Assembly (NCBI GenBank): GCA_003550325.1
Contig: QKWP01000426.1
Coordinates: 1-64,000, forward strand
Reading direction: 5' to 3'
DNA length: 64,000 nt
From: Gigaspora rosea
Taxonomy: Eukaryota > Glomeromycota > Glomeromycetes > Diversisporales > Gigasporaceae
Shown: positions 35,690 to 48,630 of the stretch, piece by piece
How the letters are laid out: each line of letters opens with the position of its first letter
Position numbering within the stretch: the stretch's first letter is position 1
Position numbers and translations under genes: made by a program
The notes under the pieces: model-generated
Databases searched by the model: none
Seen by the model: the letters and a program-made list of their open reading frames with translations, nothing else
Told to the model about the DNA's origin: nothing

Positions 35690-35875
35690 ATTTTAACACA
35701 GGTGATTTTGATAAATTTTAACCCAGGTGATTTTAATAAATTTAACCTCGGGTGATTTACAATAATTTAACTCCAGGTAATTAAACAAATAGTTAATATC
35801 AATTTAACCCCGGGTTATTTACAATAATTTAACTCCAAGTTATTAAACAAATAATTAACATCAATTTCATCATTC
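35690..35875. repeat. Direct repeats upstream of the MULE pseudogene
   Basis: Six diverged units of about 25-37 bases of the type TTTAACCCAGGTGATTT and TTTAACTCCAGGTAATT. Further copies of AAATCGTGCATC-like words at 35940-36070 precede the start codon. Confidence 0.7.
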
Positions 35876-36095
35876 GATCACTTCACCTTTCTGATTTTTG
35901 ATTTTACAAATATTTTCATAAATCATTTGTAATCATAAGATCATGCATCTCTATTTTAGTCTTTTATTAATTCGCTTTATAAAATCGTGCATCCTACATT
36001 CGTAATTATCATACAAATCTTAACTCATTTGTAATTTAAACCGTATTGCTATTTACGAAATCGTGCATCTTATACATTCGTTTGGATTATAAAAA

Positions 36096-39000
36096 ATGGA
36101 ACCTGATAATGATGCAAATTTATCCTTTTGGTATTACACTTTGTATACTATATTTGAAGAGGGCCCATTGTACTCTTTATTTGAAAAGAATTTGAGTTTC
36201 GAAACAACTAATGCCATTGGTATGTTGCGTTTGTCCAGAATTTTTTTTTGATGAACCTCCTAATTTAACTGCATCCTAATATCTTCTATTTATTTTTTGT
36301 ATTCTTATTGAAGACAAGTACCTTTCATTCGAAGAAGAAGTTATAAATGAACTTCGGCCAAGTAGTTCCAGAACAAATCATATAGGTTTATATTTGCTTT
36401 CAGATTTTTTGTAGTTAGTGAATTCATTTGTGACTACTTATTTCACTATTTATTTTTCATGCCTTCATCTAAGATAGTTCAACTATCAAAACTCCTGATA
36501 ATGTCATTGATATTCATGAAGAGGAAAGCGAATACAAGGACACAAAAGATGATATAGAAGATGAATTTGGGAAGTTAAAATTATATGTAGATATGAAATT
36601 TGTCACATGGAACCTCGCTGAATCTCACCTTGAGGAATATAGAAAGCAAGAGGGATTTTGTCTTCACAAATAATGCCATGTTCCTGATCTAGTTGACAAT
36701 AGTATAACATGTCGCCGTACTTTTAAGTGCTCTCATACACATACACATGAAACTGAAAAGACCATTTTAACAGAGAATAGAAGGGATAGAGAATCAGTGA
36801 TGATTGGTTGTTCCTGGCATGTTAATTTATCATTCCCTAAAACAGAAAACGGGATTAAAATAAACAACATTATAGGTGAACACAACCACCCAATGAACTC
36901 TCTTATTGTAGAAACAGCTCCAAGGTTCCGTCATTTAACTGATGAAATGTGTGAAAAAATTAAATTCTGGACTGTTCAAGGAAGATTAGAAATGCCAACA
37001 CAGTATAATCTGCTTTCAGAATCATTTCCTGATAAAAAGATTAATAAAAAAGATCTAAGTAACATAATACAAAAGTATAAGAAACAGCTAAAACCTCAAA
37101 AAAATGACGCATGTCAAACTTTATCTAATTTGTATCAGAAGAAGGATAATGATCCATCATGGATAGTAAAGCCAATAATTGATCCTGATGAAAGGAGACT
37201 AACAGCATTATTCTGGATGTTTCTAGTACAAATGTGTACTTATGAAAGGTTCCATGATGTTATTGTTATTGATACAACATCAAAGACAAACCAATTCGAT
37301 ATGATCCTATTTATGGTTACAGCTATTAATAATGACTTTAGAAATTTAATAGTGGCTGCGGCACTTATAGAGGATGAAACTGAAGAAACATTTACCTGGA
37401 TTTTAGTTGAACTTAAAATAGCCTGTGAAATTACTCCAAGAGTAATATATTCTGATTTGGGCCCTGCTTTGATATCAGCTATACGTAATAATTACCCAGA
37501 GACACGTCTTTTCCATTGTATATTTTACATTGATCTAAATTTGAAATAAAACCTCAAGAAAAAGTTATACAGCCAATTTAAGGAATTTCGGCATAAATTT
37601 TTAGAGATGCATAATTCCCTATGCCCTAGACAATTTGAAACTAAGTGGGCTAAGCTAATTGAAGAATATCCTGCATGTGAACAATATTTGATACGTACTT
37701 TATATTCATGTAGGGAAAGATGGGCTAGCTTTGCAGGTATTTTGCAGATTATATATAGCAATCATCAGCTGTAAATTGTCAATGTATTTTCGATTAAAAA
37801 ATTATTATTTGACACAGTTAACAGGCATTTTACTAGGGGAATTCAAAGTACTCAATGAGCAAAGACTTCTAACTGAATAATAAAAGAGAAACTTGGCCGA
37901 AATTCACAACTAGCTGATGTTATCGAAGAAATCCAAGCTGCATTTGATAATCAATCAAAAAGAGCATTGTAAATGAATGCAAAAGTGCAGTACCAACTCG
38001 AAGATTGCCTAATATAATGGAAGTGTACTTTCCAGAAATGATCAAGCTATTGCAAGTATATCTCACACCACAAATATTTTAAAAACAATGTGACCAAATA
38101 TCCCAATCACTCTGCTACGATGCTTTTTTGATTAATAACTGGTCTTCATTATTGGAGGTACGTAAAGATTTTCTGATTTAAAATGAGCGCCTATTGAAAT
38201 ATATTTAGAAGGCTAGATTTAGGGTTAGGATTGCCATTAGAATATGAGTAATTTGGTTTGACTCTTTTATTTTGTTTGAGGTGCACAATATTGATCAACA
38301 TGATATGTGTTGTGGAATAGGATACTCAACTGTTTTTTTTATTTAGACAACAGATGATTCATTCCAATTAGAAATGGGTAGAGAAGATGAATACGATCAA
38401 CCACAGGCTCTATTCTCTTTATTAATTAGTCATATATTGAATCACAATATTCTGGAAGTATGAAGTGTAAATAGGCATAAGTCTCCACAAACCATGCCCC
38501 AATATGCAATTGTACAGATGATGGATCTCACCTATGCATATGTCTTTGGCTTATTAATAGAGGCATTGTTTGTAGACACTTTTTTAGAGTAATGTCTTAT
38601 TCTAAAAAAGCATGCTTCTATATAACTTTAATCTCATTGCGATGGTAGAATGACAAAAAAGCTATTGTTGATCGACAAATTCATGTTTCAACCCCAGTGT
38701 ATCAAATTGCTAAAAATCAGTTGAACCAGCTTCCTTCATGGCCATTATCATTTGATCATTTGGCGAATATTAGAAAAACAGATTGCATTGAACAAAAGCG
38801 AGGTTCTAAACAAAAATATGGTTTGGAATGGGGCATGCTAAAAAAGCACTTGACTATGCATTTCGGGCAGATAATGTTGACAAATTGGTTAGTTGCTTAG
38901 AAAAATTTATCGAAAAAACTAAAGTCGAAATAGAAAAACAACAAGAGAAGGTTAATAACATTGAAAATACAATTATTAATGATCTGATACGTGTACAGTA

Positions 39001-39169
39001 CAAAAGGCAATAGCCTAAACATTAAAAATCAGGAGGAGAATATTTGCTAAGAAAAAAGATAAAAAATGTTCAAGATATTACCGATCAAATTGATAGCAAT
39101 TTAAAGCGTGTGAGACATTGCCAAAATTGTAAACAGGCAGGTCACTATGCTCCACAGTGTCTGAAATAG
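36096..39169 (+). pseudogene. MULE transposase: FAR1, MULE, SWIM, CCHC; multiple stops
   Basis: Exons start at 36096 (MEPDNDANLS), with clean introns 36220-36313, 36386-36473, 37737-37817 and 38158-38346. A FAR1-type DNA-binding region ends in GCSWHVNLSF and IIGEHNHP. The MULE core has VIVIDTTSKTNQF (likely catalytic Asp) and VIYSDLGPALISAI (second Asp). The SWIM finger is CICLWLINRGIVCRHFFRV near 38535-38590, and a zinc knuckle CQNCKQAGHYAPQC closes the protein just before the TAG at 39167. In-frame stops lie at 36671, 37547, 37856, 37874 and about 37970; those at 37856 and 37874 are TGA where Arg is plausible (CGA to TGA). The 38.6-39.1 kb part also needs frame changes. It once encoded a Mutator transposase of about 850 residues; it is now dead. 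Terminal repeats of the parent element were not found. Confidence 0.88.
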
Positions 39170-40116
39170 TTGCAGTATTATATATGTAGTATTGCATAAT
39201 AGATCAAAATATTTGAGCTAAATGTAAACTGAAAAATAATCAATGCTACGTAGCTTTATTGTAAAAGATGCTATTGCTGAAAGTTAGATACTATGTAATA
39301 AAGAATTTGCCAATTAGTTATTATAGTAGGTTAGTGTAACCAAAGCTTAGAATTTTATTGAAGTGAGCTATTAACTATATTAGTAAAAATTCGGTCTGCC
39401 ATATCTAGCGAAATTGTTAGGGATTTTTCAGTTATATGATTTTCTGGCATCAATAATCTTTGAGCAAAAAATTAATTTGCGTTAGGGTCTGGGTATATAT
39501 AGGGTTGTAAACTTACAGTAAGTTTTAATTTTTTAATGAAAGGTAAGTTATAGTCATGTAACTTACATGTAAGTATGTAAGTTAAAATAATATATATAAT
39601 TATTATATAATATATCTAAGTTGTATACCCAAAATGTAGTATTAAATATATTTTAATCTAACTAAATTTATTATGCTCCAAATATTTTGGTATTACATAT
39701 GTTATCTTAATTTCATATAAAAAGAATAATTTATCGCTTTTGCCGGTGTTATTTAGTATTATTGTAATAACCCGATGTATTGATTCATATTAATAAAGAG
39801 AACCTTTATACCCGCAATTATGTGCGTTAGTTTATTGTTTAAACCATTTAACCTTAATTACTCTTTGTTCATGATCGAACTAAACCGGCCCAATTTTATC
39901 AAGCTCTCCCACCCAATTGTACCACTGGCCAATTGGTCAATTTCAAAATTGCTTCATGCTGGCAAAATTAATTCGGTTTACTAGAAAATTTTTGGTTAAA
40001 AGCACTTTCACTTATGTTAAATCAATTTTAGCCTAACCTAATAAGAGTACTCAGGTCGGTAAATTCTTAATGCATTCGAAAAGTGCTTCACGTACATGGT
40101 CTGATAATGTTATTTG
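39170..40116. other. Non-coding interval after the MULE pseudogene
   Basis: AACTTACATGTAAGTATG and related words recur at 39505-39600 as small palindromes. No gene is supported. Confidence 0.4.
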
Positions 40117-40210
40117 GATGCCTGACGAAATTATTTTGCTGCTGAAATACTATAGTTTCGTCTATATTTCGTCATTGACGAAATGACGAAACTTTAGTAT
40201 TTCGTCAGGC
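40117..40210. mobile_element. Short hairpin MITE rich in TTTCGTC words
   Basis: GATGCCTGACGAAATTATTT pairs with GTATTTCGTCAGGCACC across CGTCATTGACG. The GACGAAA word recurs in the element at 41920 and in the arrays at 60370 and 61270. The target duplication is unclear. Confidence 0.6.
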
Positions 40211-40551
40211 ACCTTTAACTCCAACCAGAATAGAGCCGAATATTAAAATTTATTAAATTGCTTGAAAGAGATATACAGCATATATCAGTGCAATCAATAT
40301 ATAATTTAACTAGTGATTTGTAACGCCAGCTGGTACTTTCCCATTTGCCTACCCTGGGCTGGCTGTTGACACGAGGTTTGTGAATAGATTAGTAATGGTA
40401 ATACAAGTTAGCAAAAATAGCAGAATTCGTTGAGAATATAGGATGGGCGTGAATATGACTTGCTTAACTGAGGTGTTGCAGTTGAGTACCTATAAATTCG
40501 TCTTTATATTAGCATACTTTCTTGTTCTGCTCTGAAGAATTTTGTTATCCA

Positions 40552-41090
40552 CGCCATAATTCCTAATTCAGAAATTCATTAAATTCATACTCATCTAAGC
40601 CTGCTCGTATGAAATTAAGATGCCAATTCCATAATTTCTAATTCAGCAATTCATTAAATTCATACTCATCTAAGCCTGCTGTATGAAATTAAGATGCCAT
40701 TCCAAAAAGGCAAAGTACCAAAATGATTGACACATAAATCCAAATAAGGTGCCAAAGTAATATTACCATAATCGAATAAGTTTGTGGCCGTGCGCTTAAG
40801 TTGAATATAAAAAATAAACCCGTAAAACTAAAGTAACAAAAAATTAAGCCAAAGAGAATAAAGCAATTATAATTGTTAGATTAAAATTCTTCATAGAAAT
40901 CTGAAAAGGTAAATTGTCAAAATAATTAAACATAAGTCCAAATAAGATGCTAAAATAATATTACTATTATGGGATAAGTTTGTGGCCGTATTGTGATTTT
41001 AGTATTTACAATAATTGAAAAAAAAACAAAAAGAAAGCAAAACTAAAGTAACAAATAATAAGGCTAAAAAAGTAAAGTGGTCATAATTGT
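40552..41090. repeat. Two sets of direct repeats
   Basis: A ~74-base unit (TCATACTCATCTAAGCCTGC) is duplicated at 40552-40700. A second, diverged ~190-base pair runs 40703-40880 and 40900-41090 (ATAAGTTTGTGGCCGT). They lie upstream of the BED-hAT gene. Confidence 0.75.
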
Positions 41091-41338
41091 AAGTGAAGAA
41101 TACAAAGGTAATAAAGACAAAATGAATTTCTCTTTAACAATTTTATTATAAATAAGAGTAAATTTTACCTCCGTAAATACCATGTCTGTGTCATAAAAAG
41201 TAAAAATAATCATTTGCTTATGTATATCGCTTTATTTCTTATATAATTTTACTACACAATCACCAATCTTGTTTTAGCTTTGCTAAATCATTTTTTTTAC
41301 TTAGTATCTGGTTTTTTGAAATATTATATACCTTTATA

Positions 41339-43815
41339 ATGCCACGAGAAAGAAGTGATTACTGGGATAATTATGATGAAGTTATTGTGGATGGAAAAGT
41401 TTATTTTAAATGTAAGCTTGGTTGTGGAGGCATTTGGGCAAAAAATGAAACAAGGCTTAAAGAACATTCAGAAAATTGTAGTAAACAACTGAGAGCTTCA
41501 AATAATAATCAAACTACTCTTGACAACTATGTCAAAGTTGTACCAAGACAAAGTCAAAATGTTTATGATATACTTTTAACCCGTGCATTTATTTCTTCAG
41601 GTATTCCTTTTAATGTAATTGAAAATCCTGATTTTCGGGCCTTTTTACAAAAAACCAATCCAAGTTATACAGTTCCTTCTCATTATAGAATGTCCAATAT
41701 TCTGCTTAATCAAGAATATAGTCACATTAATCATATCATTAATAATTTATTTTCTAAAATTAAATATTACTATCGGACAAGCGATGGGTGGTCAAATATT
41801 AACAAGATGCATATTATTAATTATATGATTACTATTCTACAACCAATTTTTTATCGATCTTTTGCTACTAAAGAAATCCAAAATACTGCTGAAAATATTG
41901 CATCAGGTATTGAAAATATGGGACTGTTGCAGTAGAAAGGTCCCAAACTCTCCTAAAAATCAAAATTGAGTTCTTTCAAGATTTGGATTAATCTTGAGTA
42001 TACATGAGGACGAAAGCATTTCAGGTTCTAAAACCTGAAATTAAAATTTGAAGACGAAATTGTTTTTGACCTATTTTACTTGAAAGACGAAATTATTTAA
42101 TACTTTTTTTGAATAGACGAAATTATAAAGAATATATCTATATAAATTTTATTTGCTCTTTCTTATAAAAAATTTTAATTTTCTCTAATGAAGACGAAAT
42201 AGGTCTTTTTCAAAAATCAATTTCGGTGGCATCACTAATCTTGAGGTGGGCTATACTTTTCAATTATAAATGGAAATTGGTTTGCATAATAAAAAATCAA
42301 GATATTTTAAAAAAACTTTTACATAACTTGTACGTCACAAGATTACCCGATATAGACAACCAATCAAATCACACAATTTTTGATTAATTCGGATCAGCCT
42401 GAAAAAATAAACACTATTTTCTCAAAATTATATATTTCCGAGTTTCGGCCCTTTCTACTGCAACGGACCCATATTATGAAAGAAATAGGTATTGAAAAAT
42501 TCGTAGCTGTAATTACAGACAATGCAAGTAATATGCGTAGTGCTTGGAATATTTTAAACCAAAAATATCCTCAAAAATTTTTCTTGGTTGTTGGGCACAT
42601 TCGATTAATCTTTGGGTTAAAGATATTATTAAGCTTGATTGGGCTAACCAAATTTTGAATAATGCTACAAATATTGTTAAGTATTATCATAAACATGAAA
42701 GAGTTTTAGCAACCTTACGCCGTTTACAGCAAGAAAAATATGGACAATAAATTGGGCTTAGGTAAAGTTTAAATATGCAATCACATTTAATATTAATATT
42801 ACACAACTAATATAGAAATTTTTATAGTTTAATAGTTGCTACTAGATGGAATTCTGCTTTTAATTGTCTCAATAGTTTATTAAAAACTAAAATCGCACTA
42901 TGTTCTACTTTAACTGAAGAAAGTATCGTAATAGCTGAAGAGATTCAAACTCTTATTTGGCAGGAATCTTTTTGGTTAAATTTAAAACACTTACGTGATT
43001 TTTTAAAACTATTTGCTAGCTTTATTCATATGATTGAAAGTAATCATTTACTTTTGTCTACAGTATATATAGAATTTAATAAGTTACGAGAATTTGTAAA
43101 AAATAATCAACAAATACCAAAAGAAATCTCTAGTCAAGCAGTTAAATTTGGAAATAACCGATGGGACAAATTTCTTTACAATCCTGCAATAATGGTTGCT
43201 TATAAATTAGATCCACGTTATCAAGCTGAGCTTTTAGATCCTTTAGAATGGGATGAATTAATTGAAGAAGAAATTATCCGACTAGCTGGTAATAAGCCTT
43301 CAGAATTAGTCTTGAAAAAAATTAGCTAATTATATTGGAAAAACTGGTCCTTTTTCTAGCACACATTGGTGGGGCAAATTAAAAGAAGATCTGATTGAAT
43401 GGTGGAATTTAGTAGGTATCCGTGCTCCAAATTTAAGTGAAGTTGCACTTAAAGTTCTTCAATACCTGCATCATCTGCCTCAAGTGAAAGAAACTGGTCT
43501 ACATTTGGATTTATCCATTCAAAAAACCGTAATAGATTGGATGATAAACGGGTTGAAAAATTAGTTTATCTTTATTGGAACTTACGAATTTTACGACAAT
43601 TAAATCAACTAATCGATTATAATTATGATGATTTGGATAGTATTAAAGAGACTGCCAGCACTAATACTAAAGAGTCTACTAATACTACAGGAACCATCAA
43701 TGTTGAAGAAGATATTAATATTGAAGATAGTATTAAAGAAACTGCTAATACTAATACTAAAGAGACTACTAATACTACTGGAACCATCATATATTATTTT
43801 AATATCCGAATATAA
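41339..43815 (+). pseudogene. BED-finger hAT transposase, interrupted by an element
   Basis: The ATG at 41339 opens MPRERSDYWD. A BED-type finger has Cys25, Cys29, His43 and Cys47. hAT landmarks are TSDGWSN, then VAVITDNASNM after the insertion, CWAHSINLWVKD, ATRWNSAF and the dimerisation region ASSASSERNWSTFGF followed by SKNRNRL. A 551-base element at 41920-42470 splits the first exon; omitting it joins IEN to IMKEIGIEKF in frame. A 66-base intron (42762-42827) has GT..AG borders. Damage: a frameshift near 42580, TAA at 42748, a frameshift in the A run near 43315 and another near 43460. The C-terminus holds a duplicated Thr/Asn-rich stretch (43650-43790). This hAT lineage differs from the gene at 25939. 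Parent terminal repeats were not identified. Confidence 0.88.
41920..42470. mobile_element. MITE inside the BED-hAT transposase exon
   Basis: Ends GGGACTGTTGCAGTAGAAAG and the inverse of CTTTCTACTGCAACGGACCC extend over about 33 bases. ATAT flanks both sides (41916-41919, 42471-42474), or TA if the terminal base is included. The interior repeats AGACGAAATT four times. Reading across the empty site restores the transposase frame. Confidence 0.85.
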
Positions 43816-44080
43816 TTTGAACTTATTTTTAATAAATTATCAAAAATTTAAACTATTCATTACTACATGTTTTAGAATCTAATATTATAATACCCATAAA
43901 TTTGGAATATTTCTATTAGATCTATTTAAAACACTAATTATTGTGATCCCATTAATAATATGATAGTATATGCAAAAATTTACTAAGAAAGTACAACTAG
44001 CCAATATATCAGTTGTACATTTTCACTAAATTTTGAATATACCCAACCACCTAAAATCTAACTGTTGCCATCACATAATA
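43816..44080. other. Non-coding interval
   Basis: Downstream flank of the BED-hAT gene; no ends of that element recognised. Confidence 0.3.
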
Positions 44081-44240
44081 CAACTTTCTCTCGTTATGTG
44101 AAGTCTCTTGGCTGAAAAATCTTAACTATAGCTTATATTGAGAGAATACTATATGTACTTCACCATATCGAGTTAAAGTTTAATAATTCTGGATTTAAAA
44201 ATTCACTATATTGAATCTTCACTATAATGAGAGTAAATTG
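44081..44240. mobile_element. pogo-like MITE, TA duplication
   Basis: CAACTTTCTCTCGTTATGTG and the inverse of CTATAATGAGAGTAAATTG form the ends, with TA outside both. The CTCGTTATAGTGAAG-type terminus is typical of pogo-like Tc1/mariner elements. Confidence 0.75.
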
Positions 44241-44242
44241 TA

Positions 44243-46680
44243 TAAACTTTGTTATAAATATTGTTGGTAAAAATGTTACATTTTCAAAAAGTATTTTAAA
44301 TTGTATGATACCTGTCTTGTATATATTGCAATTCTTATATCTATCTACTTTCTATTTAAGTTGTATAATTTATACTATTTGATTTAGCTTCTTTTAAACA
44401 GTAGGCTAATAAGTTTTTTAAAGTATAATCTAGATGGCTTAAATAAACTTACAAAATTTTAAATGCATTTTTGTACTTACAGAAATAGAAGTTATACGAC
44501 TTATTTTGATATTAAGATCTTTCTTTGGCTGCTATTTTGTTTATATTATTTTTGATCAGAAAAAATATTTTTTGATCAGAAGAGCTGACTTAAGAAACAA
44601 TATACTTGTAAATTTTTAAAGTAGATTATTATGACTTACCAGAAGTTTTATAATGCTATTTTTTTTACTTATTATTGATATATAAAATTCATTAATTTGA
44701 TTGGATAACTTTATCACAAATTTGGGCTAGTATGCAGATCAGCCCATATGTGGCAGACGATAAGTTTATTATAAAGTGAAGCTATTTATATATTAGAGTT
44801 TTCACACACTTGAATCTTTGTTTTTAATATGAACAAATAAAAGTTAAAGCATTTAATGTACCGTAGAAAGAACGTAAGCAATAATAGTTGTCAAATTGGT
44901 TAATTCTTTCAAAAATAGAATAAAGCATATTGTGTGTGCATTTATATATTCAATTTTCTTGATTAAAAAAATTATACAATCTTAGGTATATTTTTTACCC
45001 AATTTCCAAGTTGGAATAGCTAGAATACATCAGGATTAGGGTCAGGGCTAGGGTTAGGAGTAGCTATACTGGTTAGCAGAAGTTTTAGTAAAATTATTAG
45101 CTGGGCAGTTTTTACTTAATGAAACGACTATGATTTATTAATAAAATTCTTAGTAATCTTGGACAAAAATTGTTCAATTCCAGCACATCCAACAGGTTCT
45201 AACACAATCCGACCCAGAATTTTGGGAACCTCCCTGTATGAGTTGGTAAATTTACATGTAGTTCATAATATATCATCTTGAAATCTCTATAAAATCATTT
45301 AAACATAACCAATCAAATTTTATTGAGAGTACATCAGAATGATCAGGCATAATTTTATATTAGGTTAGGAAAATGACACAGACTTAATAACTTGAGAACC
45401 ATATATGGATTTTAATATTTTGGGCTTGTTGAATTTGCCTTATTGAGACATTCATTTTAGTAGTAAAGCCATTAATAACATAACAGACCAGTTAATAAAA
45501 ATTATTTACAATTAAATATAATATATATATTTCCAAACTGTGTTTATTTTGTCCATCTCTAGACTTATTTGAGTTAGATCAAATTAATACAAGTCAAATT
45601 CCAAGTACTACAATGTACATAAATACATATTTTAACAAAATTTTCTGTTATTAATTTAAATCGTTGACTCTGTCAGCATGGCCATGCAAAAAAAAATACT
45701 GAATTTGCAAAAAAGATAATCCTAAGTCATACTTAAATAAATAATTACATATGCTTGCTTTTATAGTTATCACATATGTATTAGTAAAAAAATTGAAATA
45801 AATGAAAAAAGCTAAATAATAGATCTTGTCAGTGTGGTGATCAGTATAATTCCTTTATTAATTTTTATTATCCTTGATCTATTCAATTAACTTATTATAT
45901 ACTAGTACGATAGGTGGCGCATTCGCACCATCTATCATATTTAGTTTTTTTTGATCATATTAATGAGTTATATTTAAAAAAGACAGAACTTAATAGCTAT
46001 TGTTGTACACACAACATGTGTCTAATATAGATTAGCTTGCATTAGATTTATCATAATTTTATTCATGATAACTATTTTAATTTACAAAAATATCATTTGA
46101 TTAATGATTAAATATACATATTTATTGAGACTGCATAAAATCAATTAGTACTCTAAAACTCAAGGTCAAATCATCATTCTAATATTAACGATTTTAATAA
46201 AATATTAATATACAAATTAAAAAAAGGCAGAAAAGAATGAAAAATGGATGAATTTTTATTTTTCAAGACTATATAAATAAATTTTTTAATTGATATAAGT
46301 AATTCTAAATTAATATTTTAACCCCTCAAAGTTCATAAACTTACATTTTTATTGTTTTATGTCAATAATCAACTTACTAGTATTGCATGTCTGTCTTTGG
46401 AAGAATAAATATTATTAAATTTAATCTTTTTGAAATGAGCATTGTATTATTAAGTTTAATATAATAAATTATTTTGGTTGAATCAAAATCCTTAACATAC
46501 CTTTGTTTAACTTCTGAATTATTTTATCAACTGTTAAATTACTTTATTATATTATAGATTCATAGTTTCTAAATTATATATCGTAATCTTCTTGACATTG
46601 TACTCATAGTCCTGAATCTATTTTGAGCATTTTTGTAAGCAAATCATTAATAAAATATTATAATACAATTCACTTTTGAA
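44243..46680. other. Non-coding interval with a lone mariner-like end
   Basis: Degenerate TTAGGG words occur at 45029-45060 (TTAGGGTCAGGGCTAGGG). The sequence ATTTTGGGAACCTCCCTG followed by TA at 45219-45238 looks like a Tc1/mariner right end, but no left end was found. A small hairpin, GATAGGTGGCGCATTC / GCACCATCTATC, lies at 45911-45938. No gene is supported. Confidence 0.4.
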
Positions 46681-46689
46681 TTACAGTCA

Positions 46690-48630
46690 AAATTCTTTTA
46701 TAGACATTCCAGTGACAACAATGTGGTTTAGGTTAAATTAGTTTGCATTTGAAATTATTATAATTTCTATTATAAAATACTTAAAAAATCTCTTACAAAA
46801 CTTACTATTCTAGTAACTGCTATAAAGTATGTAGCTAAATAAGTTTGCATTGTAATTTCAATTATGATTTCTATCATGAGTTGCTTAATTCTGTTACTAA
46901 ACTTGCTATTCTGGTCACAGACATAGTTAAATTTGTATTAGAATTATCATGATTTCTCTTATGAGTTATTGTAAACAATTCTGTTACAATATTACTCTCT
47001 GGTAGCTACAATATATGGTTATGGTTGAGTTAGATTGCAAAATATTCTTTACAGAACTTACTCACTAACCCAGTTACACATGTAGAGTTAATTTGTATCA
47101 GAATTATGATTCTATAATGAATTATTGTAAAAACTCTAATTTCTATTTGGAGTTACTATAAAATTTTCTTGCTATTCTGATGACCATATTACTACATATA
47201 ATTAAGGTTTAGTCAGTTTGATTTAGAATTATCATGAGATCTAACATAGATCTTGCTATTTTGATAAGTCAGTTTGTATTGGAATTATTATGATCTTTAT
47301 ATAAGGGTAGTGACAAATATTACATAATATCCTGAGGGAGGAAGGGGATCACTGATTGTCTTACGCTAGATATAAATTTATAACAGCCAATCAAATTTAT
47401 CTTACGTGGGAGGGAGGGGTAGAGGTATAGTAAAAAAATATTATATAATATTTGTCACTACTCTAATGAGATTGATTTATTTGTATTAGAAAATTCTATT
47501 ACAAATTATTATTATTTTTATGCAGTTAAGATTGAATTAATTTGCATTAGAATTATAATAATTCTTATTGCATAATAATTTTGTTACAAAATTTACTATT
47601 TTGGCAACTGCCATATATAGAGTTAGTTTGTATAGGGATTATTATTGTTTTTATATAATTAAGGTTGAATTAGTTGTATTTAAATTATTGTGAGTCTTAC
47701 TATAAAAAATTCTATATGGAACTTAAAGAACCTACAATTCTATTAACTACAGTATGTGGTTAATGTCGAGTAGTTACATTAGAATTTTCATAATTTCTAC
47801 ATAAAAAATTTCTACTATAATACTTGCCGCTATATAGTTAAGATTGAGTGATTTCTATACAATTAATATTGAGTTTTTTGTACAAAAATTATTGTGATTT
47901 CTATTATAAAAAATTCTATCACAGGACTTACCTGCTATACTTGCTATTCAGTAACACAATATACAATATACAATGAAGGTTGAGTTTTGTATTAAAATTG
48001 TTCTAATTTTACTATAAAAAATCTGTTGCAGTACTTACTTACTATTCAATAACTACAATTTGGAATTATTATGATTTCTGTACAATTGAGTTAGTTTGTT
48101 ATTGAAATTATGTGATATTTATTATGAATTACTAAAAATTTTGTTACATAACTTACTATTCTGGTGACCATAGTAGTAGTTGGAATTATTAATTTCTATT
48201 ATACAAAATTTTTGTTACAGAACTTATTAACCATTTCAGCAACCACATAGTTTGTACTAGAATTATCATAATTTCTAATATACAAAATTTTGTTACTGAA
48301 CTTATTAACTATTTTGGTAACTACACAATATATGTTAGTTTGTACTGGAATTATCATAGTTTCTATCATAACTATAAAGAACTTTGACAAAACTTATTCT
48401 TTATCCCAGTAACCAAAGTATTTAAAGATGAGTTACTTTATACCAGAGTTATTGTGATTTCTAAAAGATTTAGTTACAGATCTCATTCACTATTTTGGTA
48501 ATCATAGATGTTAGTTTGTATTAGAATTACAGTATGATGTGTTATATAAAAAATTTTGTTACAGACTTACTTATTATTCAGTAATACATAGGAGTTGGTT
48601 TTACTAATGAACATCAATAAGATGAAAAGC
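46690..48630 (+). repeat. 80-110-base satellite array B (plus orientation)
   Basis: About 20 diverged units built from TAGTTTGTATTAGAATTAT, ATGATTTCTATTATAAAA, TTCTGTTACAGAACTTAC and TATTCTGGTAACTAC. It is the inverse of array A at 33480-35590, about 11 kb away. A MITE interrupts it at 47305. Confidence 0.85.
47305..47463. mobile_element. Harbinger-like MITE in satellite B, TSD TAA
   Basis: GGGTAGTGACAAATATTA and the inverse of TAATATTTGTCACTACTC are the ends, with TAA outside both (47302-47304, 47464-47466). The interior has ACAGCCAATCAAATTTATC and a GGGAGGGAGGGG stretch. Confidence 0.8.

Noticed and set aside
37525..37761. Minus-strand 78-codon frame
   Set aside because: It overlaps MULE coding sequence on the other strand and has no independent support.
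45911..45938. tRNA-like hairpin
   Set aside because: Only one stem is present; there is no cloverleaf and no A/B box.
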